Notes: generated by a model not told the origin, from the letters alone. A stretch of DNA of 16,908 bases from Flammeovirgaceae bacterium (GCA_003228395.1 QIDJ01000132.1:1-16908), one strand, 5' to 3'. Shown: positions 1 to 7,854, numbered from the stretch's first letter. Program-made: numbers and translations.

Positions 1-2
1 GA

Positions 3-830
3 ATAAGCATGACTTACGATAACAATTTAATTGAAGACTTTATACAGGGAACCGAACAAGTTGACGGAGGGAATATTTCGCGTTTTACAAAAACACTGCT
101 GGCGCAGATTGATTATGGCGTTACCGAAAACATCACCGGAACTGTTCTGATACCCTACCTGTGGTTAGGTCAGACTACTGAAACATTCAGCGGTGAAATT
201 GAAGGTAAAACATCCGGATTAGGTGATATCCTACTCATGAGTCAGTACAAAAAAGCGCTTCCAAAGCAGGCAATCCTGATCGTTGGCCTTGGAATAAAAA
301 TTCCTTCAGGAGCAACTCAAAACAAGGATATGGAGTCTGGCCTGATATTGCCTGCCACACTGCAACCCGGCACAGGCAGCGTTGATTTCCTGGTTTCCGC
401 CCATTACCAAACCAGTTTCAATTTTAGAAGATCTCTCAGCTTTTCACAGACATTCAGTACACGGATGAATACTGTTTCAAAAGAATTTGCGTTTCATAAT
501 ACCTACCGCTTCGGGCATGTATTTCAGGCCTTCACCGCATTTGCTGATCAATTCCTGATCGCAAGTGTATTGCAAAATCCATCACTTACATTCCGGTACC
601 GGTATGCAGGCAACGACATACAGGAAGGATTCCCAAATGTAAACACCGGCGGCCACTGGCTGTATCTAACCCCGGGATGGGCAATCAACGTCTCCCAAAA
701 TCTGTTAGTCGGCATTTCCGGAGAATTTCCGTTATACAGAAATCTGAACGGGCTGCAAATTACCACTTCACGCAAGCTGATGGCAACATTACAATTTCTC
801 ATTCCAGGTAAAAATGTGATTGACTTATGA
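3..830 (+). CDS. Outer-membrane beta-barrel protein, MetA/phenol-degradation transporter-like (5' partial)
   Basis: The first ATG is at base 9, but the reading frame is open to the window edge and the visible N-terminus has no signal peptide, so the true start is probably upstream. About 275 residues are visible. They show alternating polar and hydrophobic strands typical of an outer-membrane barrel. The block SGLGDILLMSQYK, followed by GLGIKIPSG and LQPGTGSVDFLVSAHY, resembles the putative MetA-pathway-of-phenol-degradation barrel family (Pfam PF13557-like), whose members are often named only 'transporter'. The last residues (NVIDL) do not end in the usual terminal aromatic. The stop codon overlaps the start of the DUF3179 gene (ATGA at 827-830), so the two proteins are probably made together. 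Substrate unknown. The barrel class is fairly sure; the family name is an inference. Confidence 0.65.
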   Translation: MSMTYDNNLIEDFIQGTEQVDGGNISRFTKTLLAQIDYGVTENITGTVLIPYLWLGQTTETFSGEIEGKTSGLGDILLMSQYKKALPKQAILIVGLGIKIPSGATQNKDMESGLILPATLQPGTGSVDFLVSAHYQTSFNFRRSLSFSQTFSTRMNTVSKEFAFHNTYRFGHVFQAFTAFADQFLIASVLQNPSLTFRYRYAGNDIQEGFPNVNTGGHWLYLTPGWAINVSQNLLVGISGEFPLYRNLNGLQITTSRKLMATLQFLIPGKNVIDL

Positions 831-1960
831 GAGTAGCCTTCTTGAAATCGTCTGTTATTGTTACAACATTCATTGTTTCAGCAGTATCCGGCTTTATTGC
901 AGGCTGCTCCGGGGATGAGAATCCGATTCCGGTTCAGGATTACGGAACCTCAAGGATCACCCTGATTGACTCATTTGAAGGGTCGGAGTTTATTGTATAT
1001 GCAAGTGGAAAACATGGATTGATGCAGGCTTACAACAGGGAGTTTGACGGTACATTGCTGGATCTTGAATTACTCCCGGGCCGTTTTCCTGTTATCATGA
1101 AAGACAATGAAGGCAATGAATGGAATATTTTTGGAATGGCGGTTTCCGGACCGGCTACCGGCCGGCAACTTAAAATCATGAATACGATGATGGGTTATTA
1201 TTTCAGTTTTGCAGCCATGTTTCCCGAAGTAACCATATATGGAGAAGAAGAGAAAGATGCAATTCCAATTGATACACCTGATGATGATTGGCTTATAGAC
1301 CCCACAAAACTTATTTTTGGATCATTCAAAGATGGCATACCTTCATTGGATATTCCGGAATTTGAACTTTTTAACACTTCCTTCAAAAATGAAAACTATA
1401 TAAAAGATAAAGAATTAGTGGTTGTTTACCATGACGGGGATATAATCAGGGTGTTTCCGCATAAAATATTAGACTGGCATGAAGTAGTAAATGATAAATC
1501 CGGTTCAGGCAATACGGTATTGTCCTATTGTCCGCTCACCGGAACGGCCTCCTTGTGGAGTAGCCAGGTAGCCGGAAGGAATTTGAGCTTTGGAGTTTCA
1601 GGGTTGTTATATAATAGTAATCTCGTTCTTTATGACCGGTTTGCGGATAGTAACTGGCCACAAATGCTGCAGCAAGCTGTAAACGGAGATTTTATCGAAA
1701 CCATCCCTGAAGTACTCCCATATTTTGAAATGACCTGGGAGGCAGCCAGAAAACTGGATGACCAGCTTAAAGTACTTTCAGAAAATACGGGCTTTGGAAG
1801 AGATTATGACCAATATCCCTACGGAGATTACAGGACGAATAACGATTTCATAAGTTATCCGCTCAATTTTAATGACGATCGTGTTCCTAACAAGGAAAGG
1901 GTAATGGCCGTGATCATTAATGGAAGGGCCAAAGTTTACAGGTTCAGCCATTTTAAATGA
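827..1960 (+). CDS. DUF3179 domain-containing lipoprotein
   Basis: The 377-residue protein has a lipoprotein signal peptide ending at GFIAGC (Cys27), so it should be anchored in a membrane facing the periplasm or surface. Residues about 195-320 carry the DUF3179 pattern: VYHDGDIIRVFPHKILDWHEVVND, then SYCPLTGT with Cys235, then SFGVSGLLYNSNLVLYDR and a Trp-containing stretch ending near WEAARK (written here as separate blocks). Residues about 60-138 (DNEGNEWNIFGMAVSGP, then FSFAAMFPEVTIY) look like a second copy of the C-terminal half of the domain, suggesting an internal duplication. The biochemical role of DUF3179 is not known. The start overlaps the stop of the upstream barrel gene by four bases, implying translational coupling and perhaps a joint envelope function. 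Domain assignment is strong; function unassigned. Confidence 0.85.
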   Translation: MRVAFLKSSVIVTTFIVSAVSGFIAGCSGDENPIPVQDYGTSRITLIDSFEGSEFIVYASGKHGLMQAYNREFDGTLLDLELLPGRFPVIMKDNEGNEWNIFGMAVSGPATGRQLKIMNTMMGYYFSFAAMFPEVTIYGEEEKDAIPIDTPDDDWLIDPTKLIFGSFKDGIPSLDIPEFELFNTSFKNENYIKDKELVVVYHDGDIIRVFPHKILDWHEVVNDKSGSGNTVLSYCPLTGTASLWSSQVAGRNLSFGVSGLLYNSNLVLYDRFADSNWPQMLQQAVNGDFIETIPEVLPYFEMTWEAARKLDDQLKVLSENTGFGRDYDQYPYGDYRTNNDFISYPLNFNDDRVPNKERVMAVIINGRAKVYRFSHFK

Positions 1961-2029
1961 CCACTCTTTCAAACAGTAGCTGAATTATTTACGAGTGTCT
2001 TTTACAAAACGCTCACCTGTTTACACATT

Positions 2030-2051
2030 TAAAGAAGGCATTCCTTCTTTA
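2030..2051. repeat. Small inverted repeat before the terminator
   Basis: The arms AAAGAAGG (2031-2038) and CCTTCTTT (2043-2050) are perfect complements around a four-base loop; one flanking T-A pair extends the stem to nine. No T-run follows on either strand, so it is not a terminator by itself. It sits 12 bases from the strong terminator and may help 3'-end processing or stability. Confidence 0.4.
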
Positions 2052-2062
2052 TTCTCCATCAT

Positions 2063-2096
2063 AAAAAAGCCTTCCCTAATCCGGGAAGGCTTTTTT
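2063..2096. terminator. Bidirectional rho-independent terminator
   Basis: A perfect 14-bp stem (AAAAAAGCCTTCCC at 2063-2076 with GGGAAGGCTTTTTT at 2083-2096) encloses a six-base loop. The A-run on one side and T-run on the other make it work in both directions, as expected between convergent genes. It should end both the DUF3179 transcript (plus) and the susC-susD transcript (minus). Confidence 0.9.
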
Positions 2097-2125
2097 CAAT
2101 TAACCCTTATTTTAAGGGTAATAAT

Positions 2126-3712
2126 CTAATTACGATCTCCGTCTTCCCACTTAGGTGAATTCGGAAACAGCCACAACGCACCGTTCAAATCGTCGGAACC
2201 ACCAAACTGGCGGTCGATGGCTGCCTGCCAGTTTTCCCCATTGAGGTCACGCTCCGTATCAGGATACGCCTGCCGGATTGGAATGGTGGATGATTGAATT
2301 CCATTAGGAGATGGCTGTAGAATTGGCCAGCCTGTCCTTCTCCAGTTATTCCATCCTTCGTATCCAATCAGATACAAGGCAACCCACTTCTGGGTAGCAA
2401 TCTGCTCCATTTCCCTACCGGTTGTCCATACAACTTCTGAGTTGGTTATGTAATCATCATAACCCCCAACTCCGTCGCCATTTGGACCATCGGTAACTCC
2501 ATAAGTATCCATCGAGGCTTTAATAGCATCGTAATACAACTGCTGGGCGTTTTCAGAAGTCCATGTAAGCTCGGCAGCTTCCGCACGACTGAAGAGCACC
2601 TGAGACAGTGAATAAATAGGATAAGCAAGATCCTGTGTTCTCATGTGAAAGCTAAGCATGGATACATCCTGAATAGCAAGAGTTCCGGCGTCAGCTTCTA
2701 ATAACCCATAAGGCTGACCGGCAAACTCAGGCCAGGTAGGATCAGAAATTGAATTATCCGTTGGATTCCCGTACTTAGGCAATCTCGGATCTCTGACTAC
2801 ATCCATCTTACCGGGTACTCCCGACCAGGGATTTGACTCCGTATTGATATTCATATAATCCACGATTGGATGTGAAAGCGACCAGTCATCCCTTGTACGG
2901 AATGAAGAGAACCATGGATTCTCATTAGTAGCTTCAGCCAAAAACGGATAAACAACATCTGAGGTAATCACACCATCACCTAGAGCAGCATTAAACTCCG
3001 TCCGGCCCGTACCAGGATCAGCATCTGACAATCTCAAAGCCGCAATTAGGCGAATGGTGTTGGCAAACTGTACCCAACGATCCATATCCCCCTGGAACAA
3101 AATGTCTCCCGTAACCGGGAGGTCATTCTGATCTGCTAATATATCATTACGAGCTTCTTTCAGCATCGCAAATACCCCAGTGTAAACCTCCTGCTGTGTA
3201 TCATACTTTGGAGAAAGTATCTGCGGATCTCCAGCTGCCTGCAATGCCTCAGAAAAAGGAATGTCACCCCATCTGTTGGTCATATAAAGGTAATAATATG
3301 ACATCAGGATCTTGGCAACTCCAATTTGGTTTGCATTCGAACCTGATTTAGCAGCAATATCCGCTGTTTCCGGATCAGTGTTATATTTAATGATAAATTG
3401 CAGATCAGCCAACGGACCGTTGTAAATCCAATTGAAACTAAACTTGATCGCGTCATAATTATCATCACCGGTATATTGGGTATTTCCCACATACTGTACG
3501 TAGTGCTGACCTGCACGTGTTGATCTACCATTTGGCGCTGTCGTAGTCCTAATACTCCTCAAAGAAGAGGTAAGCAATGCCGAAGTTTCAGGATTGATTG
3601 TGTTATTGGGATCAACATTAATGTCACCAAATTCAGACGGGTTACAGGATACGATGGCAACGATTGTCATTACCATCAGCATCTTTTTATATACATTATT
3701 TAGATATTTCAT
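2126..3712 (-). CDS. SusD/RagB-family outer-membrane lipoprotein (SusD-like_2 type)
   Basis: The 528-residue protein begins with a lipoprotein signal peptide ending at AIVSC (Cys23). It is followed by FGDINVDPNN, a stretch typical of the SusD-like_2 subgroup (PF12771-type). Further SusD-like features are a helix-rich body (KILMSYYYLYMTNRWGDIPF near residue 140) and a C-terminal region with EGWNNWRRTGWP. SusD proteins form the lid that captures a substrate over the SusC channel on the cell surface. The gene lies 12 bases downstream of the susC stop, so the two form one transcript. It reads through to the bidirectional terminator at 2063-2096. The substrate cannot be inferred: no glycosidase, sulfatase, peptidase or regulator gene is beside the pair. 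Confidence 0.93.
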   Translation of the reverse strand: MKYLNNVYKKMLMVMTIVAIVSCNPSEFGDINVDPNNTINPETSALLTSSLRSIRTTTAPNGRSTRAGQHYVQYVGNTQYTGDDNYDAIKFSFNWIYNGPLADLQFIIKYNTDPETADIAAKSGSNANQIGVAKILMSYYYLYMTNRWGDIPFSEALQAAGDPQILSPKYDTQQEVYTGVFAMLKEARNDILADQNDLPVTGDILFQGDMDRWVQFANTIRLIAALRLSDADPGTGRTEFNAALGDGVITSDVVYPFLAEATNENPWFSSFRTRDDWSLSHPIVDYMNINTESNPWSGVPGKMDVVRDPRLPKYGNPTDNSISDPTWPEFAGQPYGLLEADAGTLAIQDVSMLSFHMRTQDLAYPIYSLSQVLFSRAEAAELTWTSENAQQLYYDAIKASMDTYGVTDGPNGDGVGGYDDYITNSEVVWTTGREMEQIATQKWVALYLIGYEGWNNWRRTGWPILQPSPNGIQSSTIPIRQAYPDTERDLNGENWQAAIDRQFGGSDDLNGALWLFPNSPKWEDGDRN

Positions 3713-3724
3713 TTTATTTCTTAT

Positions 3725-6700
3725 TTAAAATCCAATTCTAATATCAAATCCGATGCTTCGTGTACCTGGCAGCTGGCCTGTTTCAACCCAGGCGCCATTC
3801 GTCCTGGCATCCACAGCGTCACCGCTCAACTGTGATGGATCAATTCCTTCAGCAGAAGTATAGATCAACCAGGGGTTGTTGGCAACAATTGCGAAATTCA
3901 GGCTTTTTACCGTACTACCTAATATGGAAGTAGGGAAGGAATATCCAAGTCTGATCTCTCTTAGCTTCACGTAGCTGGCTTCATACAGCCATCTTTCATG
4001 CAGCGCAAACAATCCCCACCAGAATTCATTGGCATCAAGATAAATATCATTCGGAGTACCATCTTCCTTAACACCATCAATTTTTATACCACCGCCATCA
4101 GCAACAGGATCCCTTTGAGGAAAGCCCTTATCATTCATGCCGACAGTTTCTGCACTCAGACCGGCAGCTGCGTTGAACATCTTGGTAATAGAGTGGAACA
4201 GTCCACCGGATTGCCAGTCAATCGTAAATGCAAGGTCAAAGTTTTGATAGGTAAACCTGTTGAATATACCACCAACGAAGTCCGGAAGAATACTTCCAAG
4301 AATCTGGTCATTTACCGTGTTAGCATGACCAGAAGCATCAACAATAATGTTACCACTATCATCACGCTCGAAAGCCTGGCCAATTACGGTACCCCACTCT
4401 TCTCCGACTTTGGCATTAGCTGAAACACCGCCCCAACCACCTGTAGTACGGGTACCTAACCATCCATTCGCCAAACGTATGGTGGTAAGTCCCGGATACA
4501 GTTCCTTCACTTCATTTCTGTATCTTGCAGCATTAAAACTTATATCCCAGTTAAAATTTGCATTTCTAACAGGATAACCTCCAAGCGTAATTTCATACCC
4601 GGTTGTAGTAGTCAAACCCGCATTGATCCAGGCAGCGGAAACACCGCTGGTACTTGGTGTGGATACCTGTATGATCTCATCCTTGTTTTCATACTTATAA
4701 ATAGCAAAGTCAGTATAGATCCTGTTCTGAAGGAATTTAAGTTCAAGTCCGGCTTCCAACGATTCACTTAACGCAGGTCTCAGATTAGCATTCGGCAACG
4801 TATTAGGCAATGTCATTGATGGAGTGTTTCCATACGGAGTTCCTACGATAAATGTAGGATCAAGTTGATATGGAGATATATCAGATCCAACCTGTGCAAA
4901 GCTCAAACGAAGTTTACCAAATGACAATACATCCTGATTAGTTAAATGCTCAGAGAAAATCCAGGTTGCCGAAACAGATGGATACGTATATGAGTTATTA
5001 TCCGCTGGTAATGATGATGACCAGTCGGTCCTCACCGTCGCCTCTAAATAAACGGTTTCTCTCCAACCTACAGAAGCCTGTGCAAACACACTGTTCACCT
5101 CTTTGAATGACTTCGAGTTTTGAGCGTTTGGACGGTCAATGGAAGCCTTCAGGTTATACAGATCAGGAACTGAAAGGCCGCCAACGGTACTTTCATACCA
5201 ATAGTATCTTTCATTCTTCCTGTTGTTTGTACCAACAAGCGCTGAAAGTGACCAGTCAGCGCTGAAATGTTTCTTATAAGAAAGGATAAATTCGATGTTA
5301 TCCTCTTTCCTGGATTCATTCCATGTGGTATAATCATCCGTATCAAGTGTACCCGAAGCCGTCTGACCTTCAAACCACCGATTCCTTGTACTTCGGTAAA
5401 AATTACCTGCAAGCGTTAGATCCTCAATGATTTCCCAGGATAGTCCGGCTTTGGCAGCAAGATCTTCCGTTCTGCGCTTCTGCGTGTTTGCAAAAGCATA
5501 CGTGTAAGGATTGTCCCAATATTGGGGAACCGGATTTGTCGGTCCCTTCATGTTCCATGATGTGTATGTGCCATCAGGAAGCTGCCAGTGTTTCTTGAGC
5601 AGATCCATATCCAGTTGACGCTGCCACCACTGGTTGAAGTTCTGACTTATACTTCCCCGGTAACCTTCCGTTAGGTTGCCATCCGTTTCTGTGCTGTTGT
5701 AGTTTACATTAGCATCCAACGTAAACTTATCGGAAAGGTCAATACTGGTAATAACATTCAGGAAATTCCTATTTTGCTCAGATCCGGGAATTACACCTGT
5801 TCTGGTACTATTGGTAAAAGTAGCCATCACATTGTAATCCTCGCCTCCCTTTCCAACAGAAATGTTGTTATTGATGAAAACACCGGTTTCGAAATAATTC
5901 CTTACGTTGTCAGGATGGGGTTCCCATGGACGGGTCTTTCCGTAACCCGGCAATCCGGGTACCCATGCATCCCACTGCGCCACCTGCTGGCCATTCATCG
6001 GAGCCCCCCAGCTTTCATCGGCTGCCATCGGATTAGGGTATAAAGCTCCGTCAAGTGGTGCCAGTCCGGGATCATGAACCGCAGGATCATAAGTGAATAC
6101 CCGGAAGTCCTGCGAATAACCTCCACCATATTCATCCTGGTATGGAGGCAGTGTTGCTACATTCTCAAAGGTAGTTGTGTTGTTAAAGTCAATGGTCAAC
6201 TGACCTTTAGTTCCCTTTTTGGATGTAATGATGATCACACCATCACGGGCTCTGTTACCATAAAGAGCAGCTGCGCTTGCTCCTTTCAGAACGTTCACAG
6301 AGGCCACGTTGTCCATATTAATACTACTGGCATCCGGGATAATAATACCATCGAGCATATACAATGGAGGTACAGCGTTCAAGCCTCTTACACCCCTGAT
6401 ACGTACAGACGAAGTACCGAATTTAGCTCCGGATCCACTGATGACCTGAACCCCGGATATTTTTCCGGCAAGTGCAGAATTCACATCAGTTTCACGTGCT
6501 ACCCGCAGGTCTTCCTGCTTAATTTCCTGTACGGCGTATCCCAGCGTCTTTTTCTCCCGGGGGATGTTAAGCGCTGTGACCACAACTTCACTCAATTGGG
6601 TTACATCAGCTTCCATGGCCAGATCAATGACCGTCTGATTCCCAATTGTCACCTCCTGTGATTTCAATCCTATGAAGGAAAACACAAGAATTCCACCATC

Positions 6701-6898
6701 AGCAGGTACGTCCAGTTTAAACATCCCTTCGATGTCCGTCACCGTACCTGTGTTGGTCCCTTTTAAAATCACATTTACTCCTGGCAAGGGTGATCCGTCT
6801 TCACTCGAAGTCACCTTTCCAGAGATCGATCTGTCCTGCGCCCATGAAGTGCTCACGAGCAACGACAGAACCATTGCTAAGTAAAGAACCTTTCTCAT
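3725..6898 (-). CDS. SusC/RagA-family TonB-linked outer-membrane transporter
   Basis: The 1057-residue protein has a signal peptide (cleavage likely after SWA, residue 20). A carboxypeptidase-regulatory-like domain follows at about 22-105 (ISGKVTSSEDGSPLPGVNV; later GTVTDIEGMFKLDV). A TonB plug spans about 115-230 (LAGKISGVQVISGSG, SVRIRGVRGLN, PPLYMLDG, ALYGNRARDGVIIITSKKG). The rest is a large beta-barrel ending in IRIGF, a typical terminal aromatic. Length is normal for SusC. There is no N-terminal STN signalling domain, so it is not expected to signal to an ECF sigma/anti-sigma pair, and none is encoded nearby. It imports an unknown ligand captured by its SusD partner, using TonB energy. 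A two-copy structured repeat lies directly upstream of the start. Confidence 0.96.
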   Translation of the reverse strand: MRKVLYLAMVLSLLVSTSWAQDRSISGKVTSSEDGSPLPGVNVILKGTNTGTVTDIEGMFKLDVPADGGILVFSFIGLKSQEVTIGNQTVIDLAMEADVTQLSEVVVTALNIPREKKTLGYAVQEIKQEDLRVARETDVNSALAGKISGVQVISGSGAKFGTSSVRIRGVRGLNAVPPLYMLDGIIIPDASSINMDNVASVNVLKGASAAALYGNRARDGVIIITSKKGTKGQLTIDFNNTTTFENVATLPPYQDEYGGGYSQDFRVFTYDPAVHDPGLAPLDGALYPNPMAADESWGAPMNGQQVAQWDAWVPGLPGYGKTRPWEPHPDNVRNYFETGVFINNNISVGKGGEDYNVMATFTNSTRTGVIPGSEQNRNFLNVITSIDLSDKFTLDANVNYNSTETDGNLTEGYRGSISQNFNQWWQRQLDMDLLKKHWQLPDGTYTSWNMKGPTNPVPQYWDNPYTYAFANTQKRRTEDLAAKAGLSWEIIEDLTLAGNFYRSTRNRWFEGQTASGTLDTDDYTTWNESRKEDNIEFILSYKKHFSADWSLSALVGTNNRKNERYYWYESTVGGLSVPDLYNLKASIDRPNAQNSKSFKEVNSVFAQASVGWRETVYLEATVRTDWSSSLPADNNSYTYPSVSATWIFSEHLTNQDVLSFGKLRLSFAQVGSDISPYQLDPTFIVGTPYGNTPSMTLPNTLPNANLRPALSESLEAGLELKFLQNRIYTDFAIYKYENKDEIIQVSTPSTSGVSAAWINAGLTTTTGYEITLGGYPVRNANFNWDISFNAARYRNEVKELYPGLTTIRLANGWLGTRTTGGWGGVSANAKVGEEWGTVIGQAFERDDSGNIIVDASGHANTVNDQILGSILPDFVGGIFNRFTYQNFDLAFTIDWQSGGLFHSITKMFNAAAGLSAETVGMNDKGFPQRDPVADGGGIKIDGVKEDGTPNDIYLDANEFWWGLFALHERWLYEASYVKLREIRLGYSFPTSILGSTVKSLNFAIVANNPWLIYTSAEGIDPSQLSGDAVDARTNGAWVETGQLPGTRSIGFDIRIGF

Positions 6899-6911
6899 AA
6901 AATTTAGTTTA

Positions 6912-7056
6912 GGTTGATAATAGGTTTAAATAATGAAACAAGTATCCAAACAATTGCTTGGTAATCGCACATCAAACCTATGTGGGTTGAAGATAGGCTT
7001 AGATTAAGAAACAAGTTCCAAACAAATGTTTGGTAATCGCTTATCAAACCTATATG
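6912..7056 (-). repeat. Two-copy tandem repeat with nested inverted repeats in the susC leader
   Basis: Copy 1 (6912-6984, 73 bases) and copy 2 (6985-7056, 72 bases) are about 84% identical by eye. Each has outer arms ATAGGTTT/AAACCTAT (6920-6927 with 6974-6981; the second copy has ATAGGCTT at 6993-7000 with 7046-7053). Each also has an inner palindrome of the type CCAAACAAxTGxTTGG. Read on the minus strand (the susC sense), the differences inside the stems keep pairing through G-U wobble, whereas on the plus strand they would give A-C mismatches. This suits an RNA leader element. The same sequence contains TAGGTTTG on the minus strand in both copies (6980-6973 and 7052-7045), which matches the Bacteroidota -7 consensus TAnnTTTG, so duplicated promoters are an alternative; no matching -33 TTTG was found at the usual distance. 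Confidence 0.75.
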
Positions 7057-7150
7057 GAATTATAAAAAATTCCTAAAATTTTTTGTTTAAAAATTACCTC
7101 CGATTGAACTTTTCCTATAACTTATTTGTTGAAACCTATTTTTTTACTTA

Positions 7151-7172
7151 AAACATGATTTTTATCATGTTT
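7151..7172. repeat. Perfect inverted repeat, possible operator or hairpin
   Basis: The arms AAACATGAT (7151-7159) and ATCATGTTT (7164-7172) form a 9-bp stem around a TTTT loop. No terminator-like T-run follows on either strand. It lies about 255 bases upstream of the susC start, beyond the tandem repeat, and could be a regulator binding site or a stem in a long leader. Confidence 0.45.
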
Positions 7173-7190
7173 ATTTATCGATTATTCGTT

Positions 7191-7424
7191 GGATCTTTGC
7201 CAATTATTTCATCGTTATTAACCAATTTCAACATTTTTCTGTAATAATTTGAAGGGAAAATAATTGTACAAAGTCATGCCGTGACTGATCGTTATTGTTT
7301 AATTCTTTAGTCATAATCAGTAATGAGCCATGGCATGACTATTCAGGTCTTTCTTTCATTAACAGGGAGAAATCTTCACGGTTGTGAAGGATTGACGCAT
7401 TGCTTTTCTAAATGGCAAAGATCC
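7191..7424. repeat. 234-bp segment bounded by near-perfect 16-bp inverted repeats (MITE-like candidate)
   Basis: GGATCTTTGCCAATTA at 7191-7206 matches the reverse complement of 7409-7424 at 15 of 16 positions, the first 12 being perfect. The interior is non-coding and contains a further 9-bp inverted repeat (7272-7280 with 7332-7340). Size and structure resemble a miniature inverted-repeat element, but I see no target-site duplication and no matching transposase, so this remains a candidate. Confidence 0.35.
7272..7340. repeat. Inverted repeat inside the 234-bp segment
   Basis: AGTCATGCC (7272-7280) and GGCATGACT (7332-7340) are exact complements. ACTGAT (7284-7289) and ATCAGT (7316-7321) are nested between them, giving a possible two-part stem of about 69 bases. 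It could be a folded RNA or the core of a miniature mobile element. Confidence 0.35.
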
Positions 7425-7425
7425 C

Positions 7426-7603
7426 TCCCGAAGCTTCGGGACCCAAAAGGCTTTTGGAAGTAAGCTACCGGGAAATGACTGCCGGAATAACATGAAGACG
7501 GGCTGCGCCGGACGTAGCCCGCAATAGAATATCAAATTGCAGAGTTATTAATAATGCCCGCCTTCGTTCTTCGAACTATGGCTGGCGAATCGGGCTTGCC
7601 CGA
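7426..7603. repeat. Cluster of REP-like GC-rich palindromes
   Basis: Several palindromes follow one another. TCCCGAAGCTTCGGGA (7426-7441) is perfect over 16 bp. CCAAAAG-G-CTTTTGG lies at 7443-7457. CGGGCTGCG/CGTAGCCCG (7499-7507 with 7513-7521) has one mismatch. A degenerate hairpin starts GCCCGCC at 7556 and includes GTTC-TTC-GAAC. TCGGGC-TT-GCCCGA (7590-7603) is perfect. They are non-coding and more GC-rich than the flanks. Such dispersed palindromes are common between genes in bacteria; a specific family is not claimed. Confidence 0.6.
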
Positions 7604-7640
7604 CGAAGCCCGCTCCAAATAGTTAATTAAACAGTATATC

Positions 7641-7680
7641 AAAAAAAGCCCGCCTACGCTCTATTAGAGCTCCGGTGGGC
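7641..7680 (-). terminator. Rho-independent terminator of the rplU-rpmA transcript
   Basis: On the minus strand, a stem of GCCCACC (7680-7674) and GGCGGGC (7654-7648), with one G-U-type position and an inner stem GCTCT/AGAGC, is followed by seven T residues (complement of 7641-7647). It lies about 190 bases beyond the rpmA stop with no gene between. Its sequence resembles the degenerate palindrome at 7556-7587, so it may be a repeat element that serves as a terminator. Confidence 0.7.
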
Positions 7681-7834
7681 GAAGTCGGGATGACAGCAGG
7701 TGTGTTGAAGGCAGTTGGGGATTACATTTGTAAACGGGTTATGGGACTTCGCAACAGTTCATTTTCCATAAATTGAAAGCATTTATAGGACCCACAGGAT
7801 GACGGTATTTAATTATGATATTAATTCTGCTTTT

Positions 7835-7854
7835 ACTCTGACATCTTTCAGAGT
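7835..7854. repeat. Small hairpin downstream of rpmA
   Basis: ACTCTGA (7835-7841) pairs with TCAGAGT (7848-7854) around a six-base loop. On the minus strand it is followed by A residues rather than T residues, so it is not an intrinsic terminator. It could stabilise the 3' end of the rpmA message. Confidence 0.35.

Larger units (their letters stand above)
1961..2125. other. Convergent intergenic region
   Basis: This 165-base gap lies between the 3' end of the DUF3179 gene and the 3' end of the susD-like gene. It contains two adjacent hairpins, one weak (2030-2051) and one strong terminator (2063-2096). No ORF or promoter was recognised in it. Confidence 0.7.

Noticed and set aside
3998-4423. 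141-residue plus-strand open frame antisense to susC
   Set aside because: Shadow of the susC barrel coding region, with no family features.
6074-6661. 195-residue plus-strand open frame antisense to susC
   Set aside because: It is fully inside the susC gene, has no recognisable family or signal, and its length is explained by the codon bias of the opposite strand.
7835-7854. Terminator immediately after rpmA
   Set aside because: The hairpin is followed by A residues on the transcribed strand; the T-tailed stem at 7641-7680 fits much better.
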